A stretch of 60,000 bases of DNA from Polytrichum commune (Eukaryota; Streptophyta; Polytrichopsida; Polytrichales; Polytrichaceae). Positions 58,613-60,000 of the stretch are shown here, in pieces (positions within the stretch are counted from its first letter, which is position 1; each line of letters begins with the position of its first letter). The notes under the pieces are model-generated. The model was not told the DNA's origin. It saw only the letters and a list, made by a program, of their open reading frames with translations, and made no database searches. A program made the translations under genes and the position numbers. Location of the stretch: positions 43,922,758-43,982,757 of the forward strand of contig OX485805.1 of NCBI GenBank assembly GCA_950295325.1, in the 5' to 3' direction.

Positions 58613-59446
58613 GGTACTCTTGACCAAAGACGTAAGGTAGGTTTTGTCTTGAAGAACTAGGCACATCAATCTGGCAATATAGGTTTGTTGTCCATTCATC
58701 TCAAATGGCCTTGAGTAGACTAATTCAGGATCTTTAAAGATAATTCCGATGTCAAATCAACTTTTTTAAAGTAACCTCCAGGCTACATACTCTTTCAAGG
58801 CTTTCATGTTGGAAGACTGAGAGGTATGCATGTGTACGGTAATGCCCTCTCTCCGATCAAGGGTGTCCACTAAGACATGCCCAAAGTTGTGTGGTTGATT
58901 CATCCCTAATGAGTTCCACAAGCCTACTAATTTGAGGTCTCTTATGTAAATTCCATAATTGAATTAATTGAAGACAATCACTTTTGTGGTACAAATGTAC
59001 TTGAATGCATTTTTTTATTAGTCTTAGGTGAGATTGGTGGAGGCCCAACTCAAAGACATCTATCCTTGGCCATGAGTGGCCCAACTTGTATAGGTTGTAT
59101 TTAATTCATCCCAACCAAACCACATTAGACTAATTTAGGATTTCATATGCTATTTTTTGAAGTTGAATAAGCTAAAGCAAGTCATCTCCACATTATACTA
59201 GAGCTAGATATGTTGTCACTTTAGCTAAGATTGCTGGGTGGTGGTGGTGGTAGTGGTGGTGGGAGCAACCCCAAGAGCAAGACATCTATAACCATATTGA
59301 TTGTGAGTGACTCACTTTGCATTAATTTGTATTGAACTAATCCCGATCGGAACCCACCCAATTGATTTGAGTTTTTAGTGGCCTTTTATGGGATTCAATC
59401 CACTGAATAAAATAATTTATGTGTTACTGTATAATTGAATGCATTT

Positions 59447-59868
59447 CATGGGGAGGTCACTCCATTGTCAAGTTGAACACCATGTGCGAACAAAGTTTGC
59501 TACCCCTATATTACATGCCTTATAATTTTAAAATTTATGATATTTTTTCTACATATACATAACCATTGATAGTATCTTTTGTATATATTTTTTGAGATTT
59601 TTAGTCATCTTCATTTTCTATAGTAAATTTTCTAGTTCAATTCTGCGTCATTCTAGTTAGAAATGGTATATTTCATGAAAAAAAACAGATCATCAAATTT
59701 AGTTACCATTTTTTACGATGTAATAGGTACTGTGTATATCTACTCTTGAAAAAAAAATGATAACATTTTGACCTATTTTGGTGATGCTTTATGTAAAAAG
59801 TAGGATTTTTTACATGTAAAGTGTTTGCATGTGGTTGCTCAACTTTACAATGGAGTGACCTCCCTGTG
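59447..59868. mobile_element. hAT-like MITE (422 bp) with 8-bp target duplication
   Basis: ATGCATTT flanks both ends (59439-59446 and 59869-59876). The ends are CATGGGGAGGTCACTCCATT GT and the complement of CACAGGGAGGTCACTCCATT GT. Inverted similarity extends about 45 bp (AAGTTGA, CCACATGC). The interior is AT-rich with no frame. An 8-bp duplication and a CA..GGG terminus are typical of hAT elements. The host DNA is a family J repeat. Confidence 0.9.
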
Positions 59869-60000
59869 ATGCATTTTCACCTTAGGTAAGATTGGTAAGA
59901 GCCTTGCTCAAAGAGCAAGACATCTCTAGAAATGGTCATGAGCAACCCACCTTACATAGATTTGCATTAAACTAATCGTAGTTCAACCACACTAGGTTAA

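Overview
This is a nuclear genome window from a land plant. It carries two complete intron-rich housekeeping genes. One is a peroxin PEX16 homologue on the minus strand (8245-11663). The other is the E1 subunit of mitochondrial 2-oxoglutarate dehydrogenase on the plus strand (21098-27652). Both proteins are plant-type in sequence, and all introns I placed are short (about 60-760 bp) with GT-AG borders. Sparse genes, short introns and AT-rich intergenic DNA would fit a bryophyte or lycophyte, but that placement is only a guess.

Layout. Positions 1-8.2 kb are gene-poor AT-rich DNA with repeats, including a fold-back element at 6446-6783. PEX16 follows, with a miniature inverted-repeat element (MITE) inside its fourth intron. 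A GC-rich stretch (about 12.08-12.57 kb) lies upstream of it. Positions 12.6-20.7 kb hold several MITEs, dispersed repeats and one degenerate coding-like stretch. The 2-oxoglutarate dehydrogenase gene fills 21.1-27.7 kb. From 28 kb to the end no intact host gene was recognised. That half is a mosaic of transposon remnants: Tourist/PIF-like MITEs, a deleted pogo/Tigger-like element with the tail of its transposase, a LINE fragment, a 2.5-kb terminal-inverted-repeat element with unusual palindrome arrays, a G-rich minisatellite, a 0.75-kb duplication, and a hAT-like MITE with a clear 8-bp target duplication.

The two genes point away from each other across about 9.4 kb of repeats and show no sign of co-regulation. 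One acts in peroxisome membrane biogenesis and the other in the mitochondrial TCA cycle. Apart from these two genes, nearly all recognisable structure is mobile-element structure. No RNA gene, CRISPR array or bacterial-type system was found. Element class assignments rest on terminal repeats and target-site duplications read by eye, without database comparison.
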